Below, one piece after another: positions 1 to 9,244 of a stretch of 64,000 nucleotides of DNA (its first letter is position 1; each line of letters begins with the position of its first letter). The notes beneath the pieces were generated by a model, which was given only the letters and a program-made list of their open reading frames with translations, ran no database searches and had not been told where the DNA came from. The stretch covers positions 123,268,891 to 123,332,890 of the forward strand of contig CM043947.1 of the NCBI GenBank assembly GCA_014529385.2. Reading direction: 5' to 3'. This DNA is from Adiantum capillus-veneris. Its lineage: Eukaryota; Streptophyta; Polypodiopsida; Polypodiales; Pteridaceae. Position numbers and translations under genes: made by a program.

Positions 1-120
1 AAAGCTTGTCGACGTACATAATGACGCGTACGTAAATCATGATAGTCAAGAATTCATTCAAGTTCATGCAGTAAGGTAGGAGGTTCAACGAAATTGACCA
101 AAATTTGTTGGTCAATGACA

Positions 121-125
121 TTGTC
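121..125. repeat. Target site duplication of Copia-1 (left copy)
   Basis: TTGTC lies immediately outside the left LTR and matches 5746-5750 outside the right LTR. A five-base duplication is the normal product of copia integrase. Confidence 0.9.
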
Positions 126-430
126 TGTTAAGAAATAAGACGTAGCTAAATAGATAATTGAGTAGATTACTTAATGGAGAGAGACAGATTTATGTACACG
201 AGATTATAGAGTATAGAGAGAGAGAGGGAGTACACACGATATACGTGGTTCACCCAATGTGGGCTACGTCCACGGGAAAGCAGCCACTCAATGGCTTTAG
301 TACTTCAAAGCAAGAAGTAGTTTACAAAGGGATTATACCCTTAATGGAGCTCCCGCCTTGCTTCACTCTCACCACCTCACACTCACCTTGTTGCATCAAC
401 TTCACACTATAAAATGTGTGTAGAAATGGC

Positions 431-443
431 CTCCTTTTATAGG
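431..443 (-). promoter_or_regulatory. TATA box in Copia-1 3' LTR
   Basis: The minus strand reads CCTATAAAAGGAG, a strong TATA box. The same motif at 5281-5292 in the 5' LTR would drive the genomic transcript. This copy could fire outward into Gypsy-1 sequence. Confidence 0.7.
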
Positions 444-577
444 CCAAAAGGGCTGCCCTCTCTTATGAGAGACAGCCATGTGTAGCCGCCCTTGTGCGAA
501 TAAGTCCAAATTGGACCCTCCAATCCGCCCATGTGTGGCCGCCCTTGAGAAGACAAGTCCGCTTTTGAATTTGGCCA

Positions 578-700
578 CCGGCCATTGAATTCGGCCACCG
601 GCCACCGGCCATTGACTTCCGACCCCCGGCCACCGACCATTGACTTCCAACCCCCGGCCACAGGCCATTGACTTCCAACCATCGACCACCGGCCAACCGA
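578..700. promoter_or_regulatory. 28-bp GC-rich tandem repeats with W-box cores (3' LTR)
   Basis: Repeats built on CGGCCACCGGCCATTGACTT are spaced 28 bp apart, with TTGACT at 612, 640 and 668 plus a fourth degenerate unit carrying TTGAAT. They lie upstream of the TATA box in transcriptional sense, where the U3 enhancer belongs. TTGACT matches the W-box core bound by plant WRKY factors; function here is inferred. Confidence 0.6.
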
Positions 701-961
701 CCGGTTGTTTTTCGACCACTTTTCGGCCGCCGTCCGGCCATAATATTCTGACGAAAAAGAATATTCCGGCGAAAAAAAAGTCTCGAGGGCCTCCGCCCCC
801 GAGGCCTTTAAAGTTGCCCCTGATTCTTGTCCGTGAAAATTTTGGTTTCCGGTGAGTGATTTTTCTTCATGCACGATGGCTTCTCCTCATAATGGGGGCC
901 TTACAAATGTGCGCTTTTACCACGGAAAATTACAAGGGTAAATCAGGCTCCATACTTAACA

Positions 962-974
962 ATCTCCCACTTGG
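962..974 (-). other. Copia-1 polypurine tract
   Basis: On the minus strand a purine-rich run (AAGTGGGAGAT) directly precedes the 3' LTR start, the position of the plus-strand primer for reverse transcription. Confidence 0.75.
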
Positions 975-1021
975 AGACTGATCTCCAAACCAAACCTGTG
1001 ACTGCTTTCCATTCTGGCTTC

Positions 1022-4000
1022 TTATCCTTGAATGCCGATTGAAGATGAGCAAAAGCTCAACTTCTCCTTGTTGACCACCTTTGTAAACATGTCTGCAGGA
1101 TTTTCACTTGTATGCACCTTTCCTAGCTTTAGTTGTCCCTCTTCCAAAAGAGTGCGTATGAAATGATATCTCACCTCAATGTGCTTTGTCCTTGAATGAA
1201 AGGCTGAGTTCTTCACAAGATGGATAGCGCTTTGGCTATCACTGTACAAGACACAATTGTCTTGTTTGAATCCAAGCTCTTCTAAGAATCTGTGAAGCCA
1301 CAGAATTTCTTTGCTTGCCTCCGTCATTGCTACATACTCTGCTTCCGTGGTAGAAAGTGAAACCACTTTCTGCAGCTTTGAAGCCCAGTTTACTGCTGTG
1401 CCTCCAACCGTGAACACATAGCCAGTAGTGCTCCTTCGAGTATCTTTGTCACCTGCCATATCTGCATCAGCATACCCTTCTAGAAAAATATCAGTTCCTC
1501 CAAAATACAAAGCATTTGTTGTTGTCCCTTTTAGATACCTAAGTATCCACTTCACAGCTTGCCAATGCTCTTTACCTTGGTTGTCCATGAACCTACTCAC
1601 AACTCCCACTGCATGTGCAATGTCTGGCCTTGTCCAGACCATAGCATACATTAGAGAACCTACCGCTGCAGCATATGGAACTTTAGACATATAGGCTATC
1701 TCCTCTTGTGTCTTTGGACACATATCCTTCGTTAGTTTAAAATGACTAGCCAAAGGTGTAGAAACTGGTTTTGCATTTTGCATTGCAAACCTTTCTAGTA
1801 CCTTCTTGATGTAATCTTCTTGAGATAGCTTTATTGTCTTCTTTGTCCTGTCCCTAAATATTTTCATACCAAGTATCCTCTTTGCAGCACCTAAATCTTT
1901 CATGGAAAAAGATTTGGACAGCTCCTCTTTTAGGTCTTTGATGTCCTGCATGTTAGCACTTGCAATCAACATGTCATCAACATACAACATTAGGATGATG
2001 AATTTCCCATCTCCCAAATTCTTCGTGTAGACGCAGTGATCGGAGTTGCATCTTGTGAATCCATGATCCAACATCCATCGATCAAACTTCAAGTACCATT
2101 GTCTTGATGCTTGCTTTAAACCATACAAGCTCTTCTTTAATGTGCAAACCATTTTCTCCTTACCTTTTACTTCATACCCCTTTGGTTGAAGCATATAGAT
2201 TTCCTCCTCTAAGTCACCGTGAGGGAATGCCGTATTTACATCCATTTGCTCGAGATTTAGATCATGAGCAGCCACAAGGCTTAAGACAAGCCTAATTGAG
2301 TTCATTTTTACAACAGGAGAAAATATTTCATTGACGTCAATACCTTTCTTTTGAGAAAAACCTTTTACCACAAGCCTAGACTTGTACCTTTTCTTCCCAC
2401 CTTCTTCTTCCTTTAGCTTGTACACCCATTTGTTTTGAAGTGCCCGCTTACCTTTAGGCAACTCAACCAACTCCCATGTTTGGTTGCGATGTAGTGAGTC
2501 CATCTCCACTTGCATGCTCTTCGTCCATTCTTCTTTGGATTTATGTTGCATAGCTTCTTCGTATGATTTCGGCTCTCCAGAATGTGAGATCAAGAGATGG
2601 TTGAAGGAAGGAACAAACCTTTCTAGAGGTCTACTTGCTCTTGTAGATCTTCGGGGAATAGGTTGAGGCTCCTCATTTGGTTGACGTTGTTGCACATTGT
2701 CACCGTTTGCAGTCCTTGAGTCTTCACCGTCCTCAAGCTCCATGTACTCATCACCTGTTTCTTTTGTTTTTTTTCTTTCCAAATAATCTTTGTACATATT
2801 TTGTTCGTTAAAAATTACATCCCTACTCCTTAAGATTTTACCATCTTCAGGATTCCATAGGCGATACCCAAAGTCTCCTTCTCCATAGCCAATGAAGAAA
2901 CACTTTTTGGACTTTGCATCTAACTTTGATCTTAGGCTTCTATCTATGTGCATGAAAGCCTCACACCCAAACACTTTGAGAAATGCATAATTCACCGGTT
3001 TACCTGTCCATGCCTCTTCTGGAACTCCCCCATCCAATGCCGTTGAGGGTGACCGATTGATTAAGTACACAGACGTACTTACAGCTTCCGCCCAAAGCTC
3101 AAGCGGTAGGCTTGCATGTAGCCGCATGCCTCGTGCTCGTTCCATGATTGTCCTGTTCATCCTTTCCGAAATCCCATTTTGTTGAGGTGTCCTTGGGGTT
3201 GTCCTTTGCCTCCGAATGCCATTGCTAGCACAAAAGCTTTCAAAAGCTTGGCTGCAATATTCGCCTCCATTGTCGGATCTGAGGCATTTAACCTTGGTAC
3301 CTGTTTCATTCTCCACAAAGGCTTTCCACCTTTGAAATATGGAAAATACATCAGATTTATTCTTCATGACATAAACCCATGTTTTTCTAGTCGTATCGTC
3401 TATGAATGTTACATAGTACAATGAGCCACCAAGTGATGGTGTACTTGCAGGACCCCAAACATCAGAATGAACCAACTCAAGTTTTATATTTTTTCTTTCA
3501 TTTCCTGATTTTTGAAATTTTACCCTCTTTTGTTTACCATAAACACAATCTCCACAGAACTCTAAGTCCACTTCTTTCAAACCTGGTAGAAGCTTCTTTG
3601 TTTGAAGGATTTGCATTCCTTTGGCACTCATATGCCCAAGTCGGTAGTGCCACACCGCACTGTCAACTTCTGTAGTTGCTGCACAAGCTGAAGGTTGCGT
3701 GCTAACAGTACACAAGTAAAGTGTACCGACTTTTTCACCCTTGGAAACCACCAAAGATCCCTTTGAGATCTTCCACCGTTTGTTTCCGAATGCAATGTTG
3801 TGACCTTCATCGTCCAATTGTCCTGTAGAGATCAAATTTTTGCGAAGAGAAGGAACATGCCTAACATCTTTAAGCTTCCATTCATTTCCGTTAGCAGTTT
3901 TGACAGAAACTGTACCTTTGCCGACAATCTCACAAGCTTCATCATCTCCCAAGTATACATACTTAAAATTACCTTTGGTGTAGTCTTGGAAATGTTGCTT

Positions 4001-4258
4001 GTGTGGTGTCGCATGGAATGAAGCCCCGGAATCTACTATCCAGGAATTAGACACATTGTCTAATGAGAGAATTAGAGCATCTTGCTCTACTTTACCTGCC
4101 ACATTGGCCTCCAATGTTGGCTTGTTGTCTTGAGACTCTGTCTCCTTCTTCTTCTTGGACCAGCAATCCTTCTTGACGTGGCCCTTCTTGCCGCAGTTCC
4201 AACATTCAAGAACTGACTTTGTGCGTGACTTGCTCCGCCTTGAGCGATCACGACCCTT
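1022..4258 (-). CDS. Copia-1 pol: zinc knuckle, protease, integrase, RT, RNase H
   Basis: An uninterrupted frame of about 1079 codons, in frame with gag but separated from it by one stop. A CCHC knuckle (CWNCGKKGHVKKDC) opens it. Counting from position 4114, protease has DSGAS near residue 28, the GAG-pre-integrase box WHYRLGH lies near 154, and integrase shows HSDVWGP, RSDNGGEY and GISERMNR for the D,D,E triad. RT has LYVDDMLIAS, and RNase H has YADADMAG and SLSTTEAEY. All key residues are visible, so the enzymes may be functional. Without a start codon at the break, translation would need readthrough or an internal start. It encodes the full copying and integration machinery acting in the virus-like particle. 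Confidence 0.93.
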   Translation of the reverse strand, partial: KGRDRSRRSKSRTKSVLECWNCGKKGHVKKDCWSKKKKETESQDNKPTLEANVAGKVEQDALILSLDNVSNSWIVDSGASFHATPHKQHFQDYTKGNFKYVYLGDDEACEIVGKGTVSVKTANGNEWKLKDVRHVPSLRKNLISTGQLDDEGHNIAFGNKRWKISKGSLVVSKGEKVGTLYLCTVSTQPSACAATTEVDSAVWHYRLGHMSAKGMQILQTKKLLPGLKEVDLEFCGDCVYGKQKRVKFQKSGNERKNIKLELVHSDVWGPASTPSLGGSLYYVTFIDDTTRKTWVYVMKNKSDVFSIFQRWKAFVENETGTKVKCLRSDNGGEYCSQAFESFCASNGIRRQRTTPRTPQQNGISERMNRTIMERARGMRLHASLPLELWAEAVSTSVYLINRSPSTALDGGVPEEAWTGKPVNYAFLKVFGCEAFMHIDRSLRSKLDAKSKKCFFIGYGEGDFGYRLWNPEDGKILRSRDVIFNEQNMYKDYLERKKTKETGDEYMELEDGEDSRTANGDNVQQRQPNEEPQPIPRRSTRASRPLERFVPSFNHLLISHSGEPKSYEEAMQHKSKEEWTKSMQVEMDSLHRNQTWELVELPKGKRALQNKWVYKLKEEEGGKKRYKSRLVVKGFSQKKGIDVNEIFSPVVKMNSIRLVLSLVAAHDLNLEQMDVNTAFPHGDLEEEIYMLQPKGYEVKGKEKMVCTLKKSLYGLKQASRQWYLKFDRWMLDHGFTRCNSDHCVYTKNLGDGKFIILMLYVDDMLIASANMQDIKDLKEELSKSFSMKDLGAAKRILGMKIFRDRTKKTIKLSQEDYIKKVLERFAMQNAKPVSTPLASHFKLTKDMCPKTQEEIAYMSKVPYAAAVGSLMYAMVWTRPDIAHAVGVVSRFMDNQGKEHWQAVKWILRYLKGTTTNALYFGGTDIFLEGYADADMAGDKDTRRSTTGYVFTVGGTAVNWASKLQKVVSLSTTEAEYVAMTEASKEILWLHRFLEELGFKQDNCVLYSDSQSAIHLVKNSAFHSRTKHIEVRYHFIRTLLEEGQLKLGKVHTSENPADMFTKVVNKEKLSFCSSSIGIQG

Positions 4259-4912
4259 TTAGTTTCTGAACCTCTCCTTAAGCCTTCCTCTTGTTTCCAC
4301 TAATAGTGCATCACTTGATGATTCTCCTGTGCTTCTCCTTCGCATTTCCTCGCTTAGGAGAACACCCACAACATCATCAAACTTAAGAGTATTTGTGCCA
4401 GAGATAGAATTACTTACAGCCATCACAAGGCTGTCCCAACTATCCGGTAGAGATGATAGTATAAGGAGAGCTCGTACTTCGTCATCGAAATTGATTTTCA
4501 CTGATCGAAGTTGGCTTATGTTTGTGTTAAAGTCATTTAGGTGTTCTGCAACTGAACCATTCTCTGCCATCTTTAGATTGAACAAGCGCTTCATAAGAAA
4601 TACCTTATTGGATGCCGATGGTTTCTCGTAGAAGTCATCAAGTGACTTCATCAAGTCCTCCGTGGTCTTCATCTCCGAAACATTGAAGGCCACCGTTGAC
4701 GCCAAGCTTAACCGGATTGTTCCCAGTGCCTTTCGATCAAGGACAATCCATGCTTCATCTGCCATTGTTGCGGGCTTCTTTGCAAGACCGCCTAGTGGCA
4801 AATAGAGGTCCTTCTGGTAGAGATAGTCTTCAATCTGGATCTTCCAATGTTGGTAGTTTTTGCCGTTGAACTTCTCAATCTTGAGCTTCCCTTCCTCTGC
4901 CATAACTCCCAC
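4259..4912 (-). CDS. Copia-1 gag (capsid)
   Basis: A 217-aa ORF beginning MGVMAEEGKLKIEKFNGKNY, the usual start of plant copia Gag, with the UBN2-type capsid region (W-x-I-x-x-x-LYL, later MKTTEDLMKSLDDFY and LLILSSLPDSWDSLV). It ends in an arginine-rich tail at a TAA (4259-4261) just before the zinc knuckle, so as annotated it lacks nucleocapsid. The start ATG lies 50 bp inside the primer site, as expected. In relatives Gag and Pol form one ORF, so the stop is either a recent mutation or a Gag-only terminator. Confidence 0.92.
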   Translation of the reverse strand: MGVMAEEGKLKIEKFNGKNYQHWKIQIEDYLYQKDLYLPLGGLAKKPATMADEAWIVLDRKALGTIRLSLASTVAFNVSEMKTTEDLMKSLDDFYEKPSASNKVFLMKRLFNLKMAENGSVAEHLNDFNTNISQLRSVKINFDDEVRALLILSSLPDSWDSLVMAVSNSISGTNTLKFDDVVGVLLSEEMRRRSTGESSSDALLVETRGRLKERFRN

Positions 4913-4962
4913 TCAATTCAAGGAATCCTTTCCTTGAGATAATTTAGCTACGAGCAAACCTT

Positions 4963-4974
4963 GCTCTGATACCA
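4963..4974 (-). other. Copia-1 primer binding site (tRNA-iMet)
   Basis: The minus strand reads TGGTATCAGAGC, two bases inside the 5' LTR. This is the standard plant copia site complementary to the initiator methionine tRNA 3' end. Confidence 0.93.
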
Positions 4975-4976
4975 GT

Positions 4977-5745
4977 TGTTAAGAAATAAGACGTAGCTAA
5001 ATAGATAATTGAGTAGATTACTTAATGGAGAGAGACAGATTTATGTACACGAGATTATAGAGTAGAGAGAGAGAGGGAGTACACACGATATACGTGGTTC
5101 ACCCAATGTGGGCTACGTCCACGGGAAAGCAGCCACTCAATGGCCTTAGTACTTCAAAGCAAGAAGTAGTTTAGAAAGGGATTATACCCTTAATGGAGCT
5201 CCCGCCTTGCTTCACTCTCACCACCTCACACTCACCTTGTTGCATCAACTTTACACTGTAAAATGTGTGTAGAAATGGCCTCCTTTTATAGGCCAAAAGG
5301 GCTGCCCTCTCTTATGAGAGACAGCCATGTGTAGCCGCCCTTGTGCGAATAAGTCCAAATCGGACCCTCCAATCCGCCCATGTGTGGCCGCCCTTGAGAA
5401 GACAAGTCCGCTTTTGAATTCGGCCACCGGCCACCGGCCATTGACTTCCGACCCCCGGCCACCGGCCATTGACTTCCAACCCCCGGCCACCGGCCATTGA
5501 CTACCGGCCACCGGCCAACCGACCGGTTGTTTTCCGACCACTTTCCGGCCGCCGTCCGGCCATAATATTCCGACGAAAAAGAATATTCCGGCGAAAGTTG
5601 CCCCTGATTCTTGTCCGTGAAAATTTTGGTTTTCGGTGAGTGATTTTCCTTCACGCACGATGGCTTCTCCTCATAATGGGGGCCTTACAAATGTGCGCTT
5701 TTACCACAGAAAATTACAAGGGTAAATCAGGCTCCATACTTAACA
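4977..5745 (-). repeat. Copia-1 5' LTR
   Basis: A 769-bp LTR matching 126-961. It carries the TATA box at 5281-5292 and three W-box repeat units (TTGACT at 5441, 5469, 5497), one fewer unit than the other LTR. Confidence 0.93.
5281..5292 (-). promoter_or_regulatory. TATA box of Copia-1 5' LTR
   Basis: The minus strand reads CCTATAAAAGGA. It lies about 150-220 bp downstream, in sense, of the W-box repeats and is the likely promoter of the genomic RNA. Confidence 0.72.
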
Positions 5746-5750
5746 TTGTC
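5746..5750. repeat. Target site duplication of Copia-1 (right copy)
   Basis: TTGTC, identical to 121-125. Confidence 0.9.
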
Positions 5751-6278
5751 ATCCCCATGTAACCGCTTACGTAAATGGCTTACATGAAACATCGGATGAA
5801 TACGAGAATGTATAGGTAGTGATAGTTTGTAGGCAAAATCACCCACTCACTTGAGTATTTTGAAAGGCCCACAATATTGTAGAGATAATTTAGGTGTTGG
5901 CCTTGTTTTCAAACTTTTTGAATGCTCTGGAACACGTAAAAATACTTCCTCTTCTTACTTAAAGGTAACATGCCGACATTTCTCATCAGCGTACTTCTTA
6001 TACCAATCTTGCGCTTGTCAGTAATTCTAACAAGCGAGTTTCAGTATATCCTTGTGGTCTTGGAGAAAACCCTTAACATGTTGAAGTTTTTTGTTCTCCA
6101 ACCCCACAGTAACAGGTGACCTAAGTTGAAAACCATACATGAGCATGAAAGGACTGAATCCAGTTGTGACATGCTTAGCACTGTTGTAAGCAAACTCAAG
6201 AAGAGGTAGGTATTCATCCTAGTCTATTTGTTTCTTGCTAACCTATGCACGTAGCATATTCTCTAGCACTTGGTTAAC
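5751..6278 (-). pseudogene. Gypsy-1 integrase C-terminus, pre-chromodomain
   Basis: Minus-strand translation near 5751-5800 reads MFHVSHLRKRLHGDD and continues across the Copia-1 insertion into 1-125 as NVIDQQILVNF. This is the linker found after Ty3/gypsy integrase and before a chromodomain. The upstream part to 6278 contains several stops and is only patchily readable. Non-functional. Confidence 0.65.
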
Positions 6279-6680
6279 TCATTTAGTTTGACCATTCGTT
6301 TCTGGATGATCGGTTTTACTGAGGTTTAGTTGTGTACCCAATAGTTTAAACACAGCCCTCCAAAAATGACTGTTAAACTTGTGATCACGATCACTGAAAA
6401 TATTACTTTGCAAGACATACAACTTGCATAGGTTGTTCACAAATAACTTGGCTAATTCTGGAGTCTTAATCCTTGATTTGGTTGTGAGAAAATTGCATAG
6501 TTTAGTCAACCCGTCTGTGACCACCCATACTGAGTCATGACCTCGTACAATGGTTGGTAAACCCACAATAAAATCCATAGAGATACTTTCCCATTTACCA
6601 TTGGTAATCTCCAAAGGATGTAAGATTCCTCCTGCTTTCAGGCACTCTGCTTTGTTAACCTGACATTTCTGGTGATGCAA
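6279..6680 (-). pseudogene. Gypsy-1 integrase core
   Basis: A 133-aa open stretch with the gypsy integrase core: WESISMDFIVGLP (first D), NIFSDRDHKFNSHFW (second D) and HPETNGQTK (catalytic E region). The N-terminal zinc-binding part is upstream at about 6680-6790 (GHPGIRKTY, HHQKCQVNK). There only one of the two expected cysteines remains, the other position being His. It once inserted element cDNA; in this broken frame it is a relic. Confidence 0.85.
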
Positions 6681-6872
6681 GACATAATCTTGAACAAAGC
6701 CATGTAAACCTAGCCAGTAAAATTGTCATTCTACAAGAGCATAAGTTTTTCTAATACCCGGGTGCCCTGCACTTGGACTATCATGACATTCATAAAGAAT
6801 TTGGCACCGAATGTCTGTGTCCGTCTGTACACAAACTCTCCCCTTATGGAGTAGGTACCCATTGTCGATGCT

Positions 6873-7072
6873 AAAATTCTTCCATCGTTGTAGTTCATCA
6901 CTCGGTAGAGAAGAACTCTGTGTCGAGGTTAACGATAAACTACCATCATTGGAGTGAGAAGGATCCCTCATTAAAATTCTTCCATCGCTGTAGTTCATCA
7001 CTCGGTAGAGAAGAAATCTGTGTCGAGGTTAACGATAAACTACGATCATTGGAGTGAGAAGGATCCCTCATT
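6873..7072. repeat. 100-bp tandem duplication within Gypsy-1
   Basis: Two adjacent copies, 6873-6972 and 6973-7072, differ at a few bases (AACTCT/AAATCT, TACCAT/TACGAT). A 100-bp unit is not a multiple of three, so the duplication itself shifts the pol frame between RNase H and integrase. Confidence 0.9.
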
Positions 7073-7277
7073 TGTACATGGCTCCACACTTTGGAATATG
7101 CGTCATCCTGTTCATATTTTCCCTTAAGAGAATCCAAAAGTTCACTACAAAGTTCTATAAACAAAAGAGAATGATCTCTGGCATACGACTAAGAGCGTCA
7201 GCCACCACATTGTATTGTCCTTTACGATATCGGAGCTTTACGTCACATTCTTGAAGAATCTCAGCCCACCTGGCTTT

Positions 7278-7538
7278 TCAACCCTTCAAATCGGTTTGTT
7301 GTGTAAACCATTTAATGCTTTCATGGTCAAACACAATCTCAAACTTAGCGCCATACAAATAATGTCGCCATGTTTTCAAGGCAGACACTATTGCATAGAG
7401 TTCGCATTCATAAGAAAAATAATTTTGATGTGCTGAATCAAGCTTCTTGCTTTCAAATGCAATTGACCGCCCTTCTTGTAGCAGGACTGCTCCAATAGCA
7501 CGGTCACTGGCATCCGTTTCTAAAACGAATGGTTTCAA
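7278..7538 (-). pseudogene. Gypsy-1 RNase H
   Basis: An 86-aa stretch with FVLETDASDRAIGAVLLQEG (first catalytic D), ELYAIVSALKTWRHYL and FDHESIKWF, the RNase H region of gypsy pol. In relatives the last motif is normally TDHxSLK, so a catalytic-region residue may be altered. Continuity with the flanking RT and integrase parts is broken. Confidence 0.82.
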
Positions 7539-7689
7539 AGGATCTACAATAACTAAAATTGGAGTTGTAGATAATGCATCCTTGAGTGTATCAAAGTTCT
7601 ATGCTATTGAGTGGGTCCCCGCTGAAAAGCTTTGCCTTCGCATTTTAGTTGGTCCGCCATGGGAACTGCAATATTAGCCTAGTTTTTAA

Positions 7690-8515
7690 TGAACCTTCGA
7701 TAAAAAACTACAAATCCTAAAAATACTGTAACTCTTCTAGATTTTTAGGACATGGCCACTGTTGAATCGTATCCACTTTGGATTGATCCATGTGTAGCCC
7801 AGTAGCCGAAATAACATGCCCACGATAGTGGATTTCCTCCTTCACAAAATCACACTTAGACTCCTTGGCATATAATTGATTTTTTTGTAACAATTTGAAT
7901 ACCTACCTCATATGTTGTAAGTGTTCTTCCTCAAAAGTATTCTATACTAGAATAACATCGAGAAAAACGATGAAAAATTTACCCAAGTATGGCTTCGACA
8001 CTATCCATAAGTGTCATGAATGTTGCGGGCGCATTGGTTAACCCAAAAGGCCTAACCAAAAACTCGTCGTGTCCAAACCTTGTTCGGAATTCACTTTTGG
8101 GTATATCAGCAAGTCAAATACGTACTTGGTGATAACCTGAACGCAAGTCTATTTTTGTAAAAATACGAGCATGAGTGAGCTTGTCGAAAAACTCATCCAC
8201 GCGTGGCAATGGGTACTTGTTCTTGATAGTAATCGCATTTAAGCCATGGTAGTCTATGCACATGTGCACACTGCTCTCTTTTTTCTTCACTAATAGGATA
8301 GGAGAAGCTTATGGTGAAGAACTGGGTTGGATAAACCCTCTACTAAGATAGTCAACGAGCTGGCATTCCACCTCATCAGCTTCAAAGTAACTCCTGTGGT
8401 AGGGTGGTTTATAGATTGGTTTACTGCCTGCAAACCACATCGATGCTATGTTGTATTGATCTTGTCGGCAGTAATCCTGATGGAAAATCATTAGTAAAAA
8501 CATTATGAAATTCAT
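7690..8515 (-). pseudogene. Gypsy-1 reverse transcriptase
   Basis: Starts with EADEVECQLVDYLSRGFIQP and continues after a stop as [20 protein letters not shown], then [13 protein letters not shown] and [13 protein letters not shown]. These are the ordered RT blocks of Ty3/gypsy. At about 7951-7972 the active-site block reads FIVFLDVILV, so the second Asp of the xxDD pair is Val. Several stops follow. It is dead both by frame and by active site. Confidence 0.85.
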
Positions 8516-8849
8516 TTTATAAAATTTTTAAATCACTAGCAACCTTCGCTTGTTGAGAAGTAGCCATTGGTGGAAGAGATGACAGAGAAGCATGCGGCAT
8601 TGAGGAATGTTCAACAGATTCAATGTTAGAGGGAAAATGAGACAATGAGTAACACAAGAAAACTTAATCTATTTCAATATAAAAAACGAGCTCCATAAGC
8701 TCAGCTGTACATATCAGTGAAGAAGGCACATCCTTCTCTCCTAACAACAACAACACATGTGCGCCATGGGATTCAAACATCAAGCTGTTGTGATGGTCCT
8801 AGGATATGCAACCATTCCCTACCAAGGACCACGTCTGCCCTCTCCATGT

Positions 8850-9128
8850 TCATACCCTAAAAATGTAAGGAAGTGGAGTAGCCTTGTACTTCCAATGGTA
8901 CAGCTCGGACTTGAGTATCCTAGATTTTGGCATCATATACCTTGTAGTGGTGGGAACTTGGAGTTTGAGGCAATTTGATTTTTTCACTAATCCATAATTA
9001 ATGAAATTGTGAGTAGCACCATCATCTACCAAGATGCGCACCTTGTGCCCTTGCAGAGATCCCTGCATACCTACTAACTCATGTGGTCCGAAGGTCTTGC
9101 CACATGGAAGCTGTGAGACATTATTCAT
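8850..9128 (-). pseudogene. Gypsy-1 protease
   Basis: A 92-aa stretch containing GHKVRILVDDGATHNFIN, the aspartic-protease active-site region of plant gypsy elements, where the usual form is D-S/T/D-G-A/S. It lies between the zinc knuckle and RT as expected. The flap and second half are not clearly readable. Confidence 0.75.
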
Positions 9129-9244
9129 GCACCACCTTGGTGTGTGTTACTTCCACTGTAGAGAATCATGAGGAAGACTCAAGAGGCAGCCATTGCACCA
9201 TGTGCACTGCTTTCTCCTTACCATGAGCAGCAAATTTCCCCGGG

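Larger units (their letters stand above)
126..961 (-). repeat. Copia-1 3' LTR
   Basis: An 836-bp LTR, the downstream one on the minus strand. It matches 4977-5745 along its length but is 67 bp longer. The extra length is one more GC-rich repeat unit (around 590) and about 38 bp around 780-818 with a small GC-rich inverted repeat. It carries a TATA box at 431-443. Confidence 0.93.
126..5745 (-). mobile_element. Copia-1: nearly complete Ty1/copia retrotransposon
   Basis: A 5620-bp minus-strand element bounded by LTRs that start TGTTAAG and end TTAACA, flanked by TTGTC duplications. It keeps an initiator-Met primer site next to the 5' LTR, a gag and pol in one frame, and a purine tract next to the 3' LTR. 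Domain order is gag, zinc knuckle, protease, integrase, RT, RNase H, which defines copia. Pol resembles the Tork/Tnt1-like group by eye. The two LTRs differ mainly by repeat-number and short indels, so insertion is fairly recent relative to its host Gypsy-1. One in-frame stop separates gag from pol. Confidence 0.95.

Noticed and set aside
402-874. Minus-strand frames rich in Gly/Trp/Arg (e.g. GRWPVAGGRK repeats)
   Set aside because: Produced by the GC-rich 28-bp repeats of the Copia-1 LTR; the same frames recur in the other LTR with different lengths.
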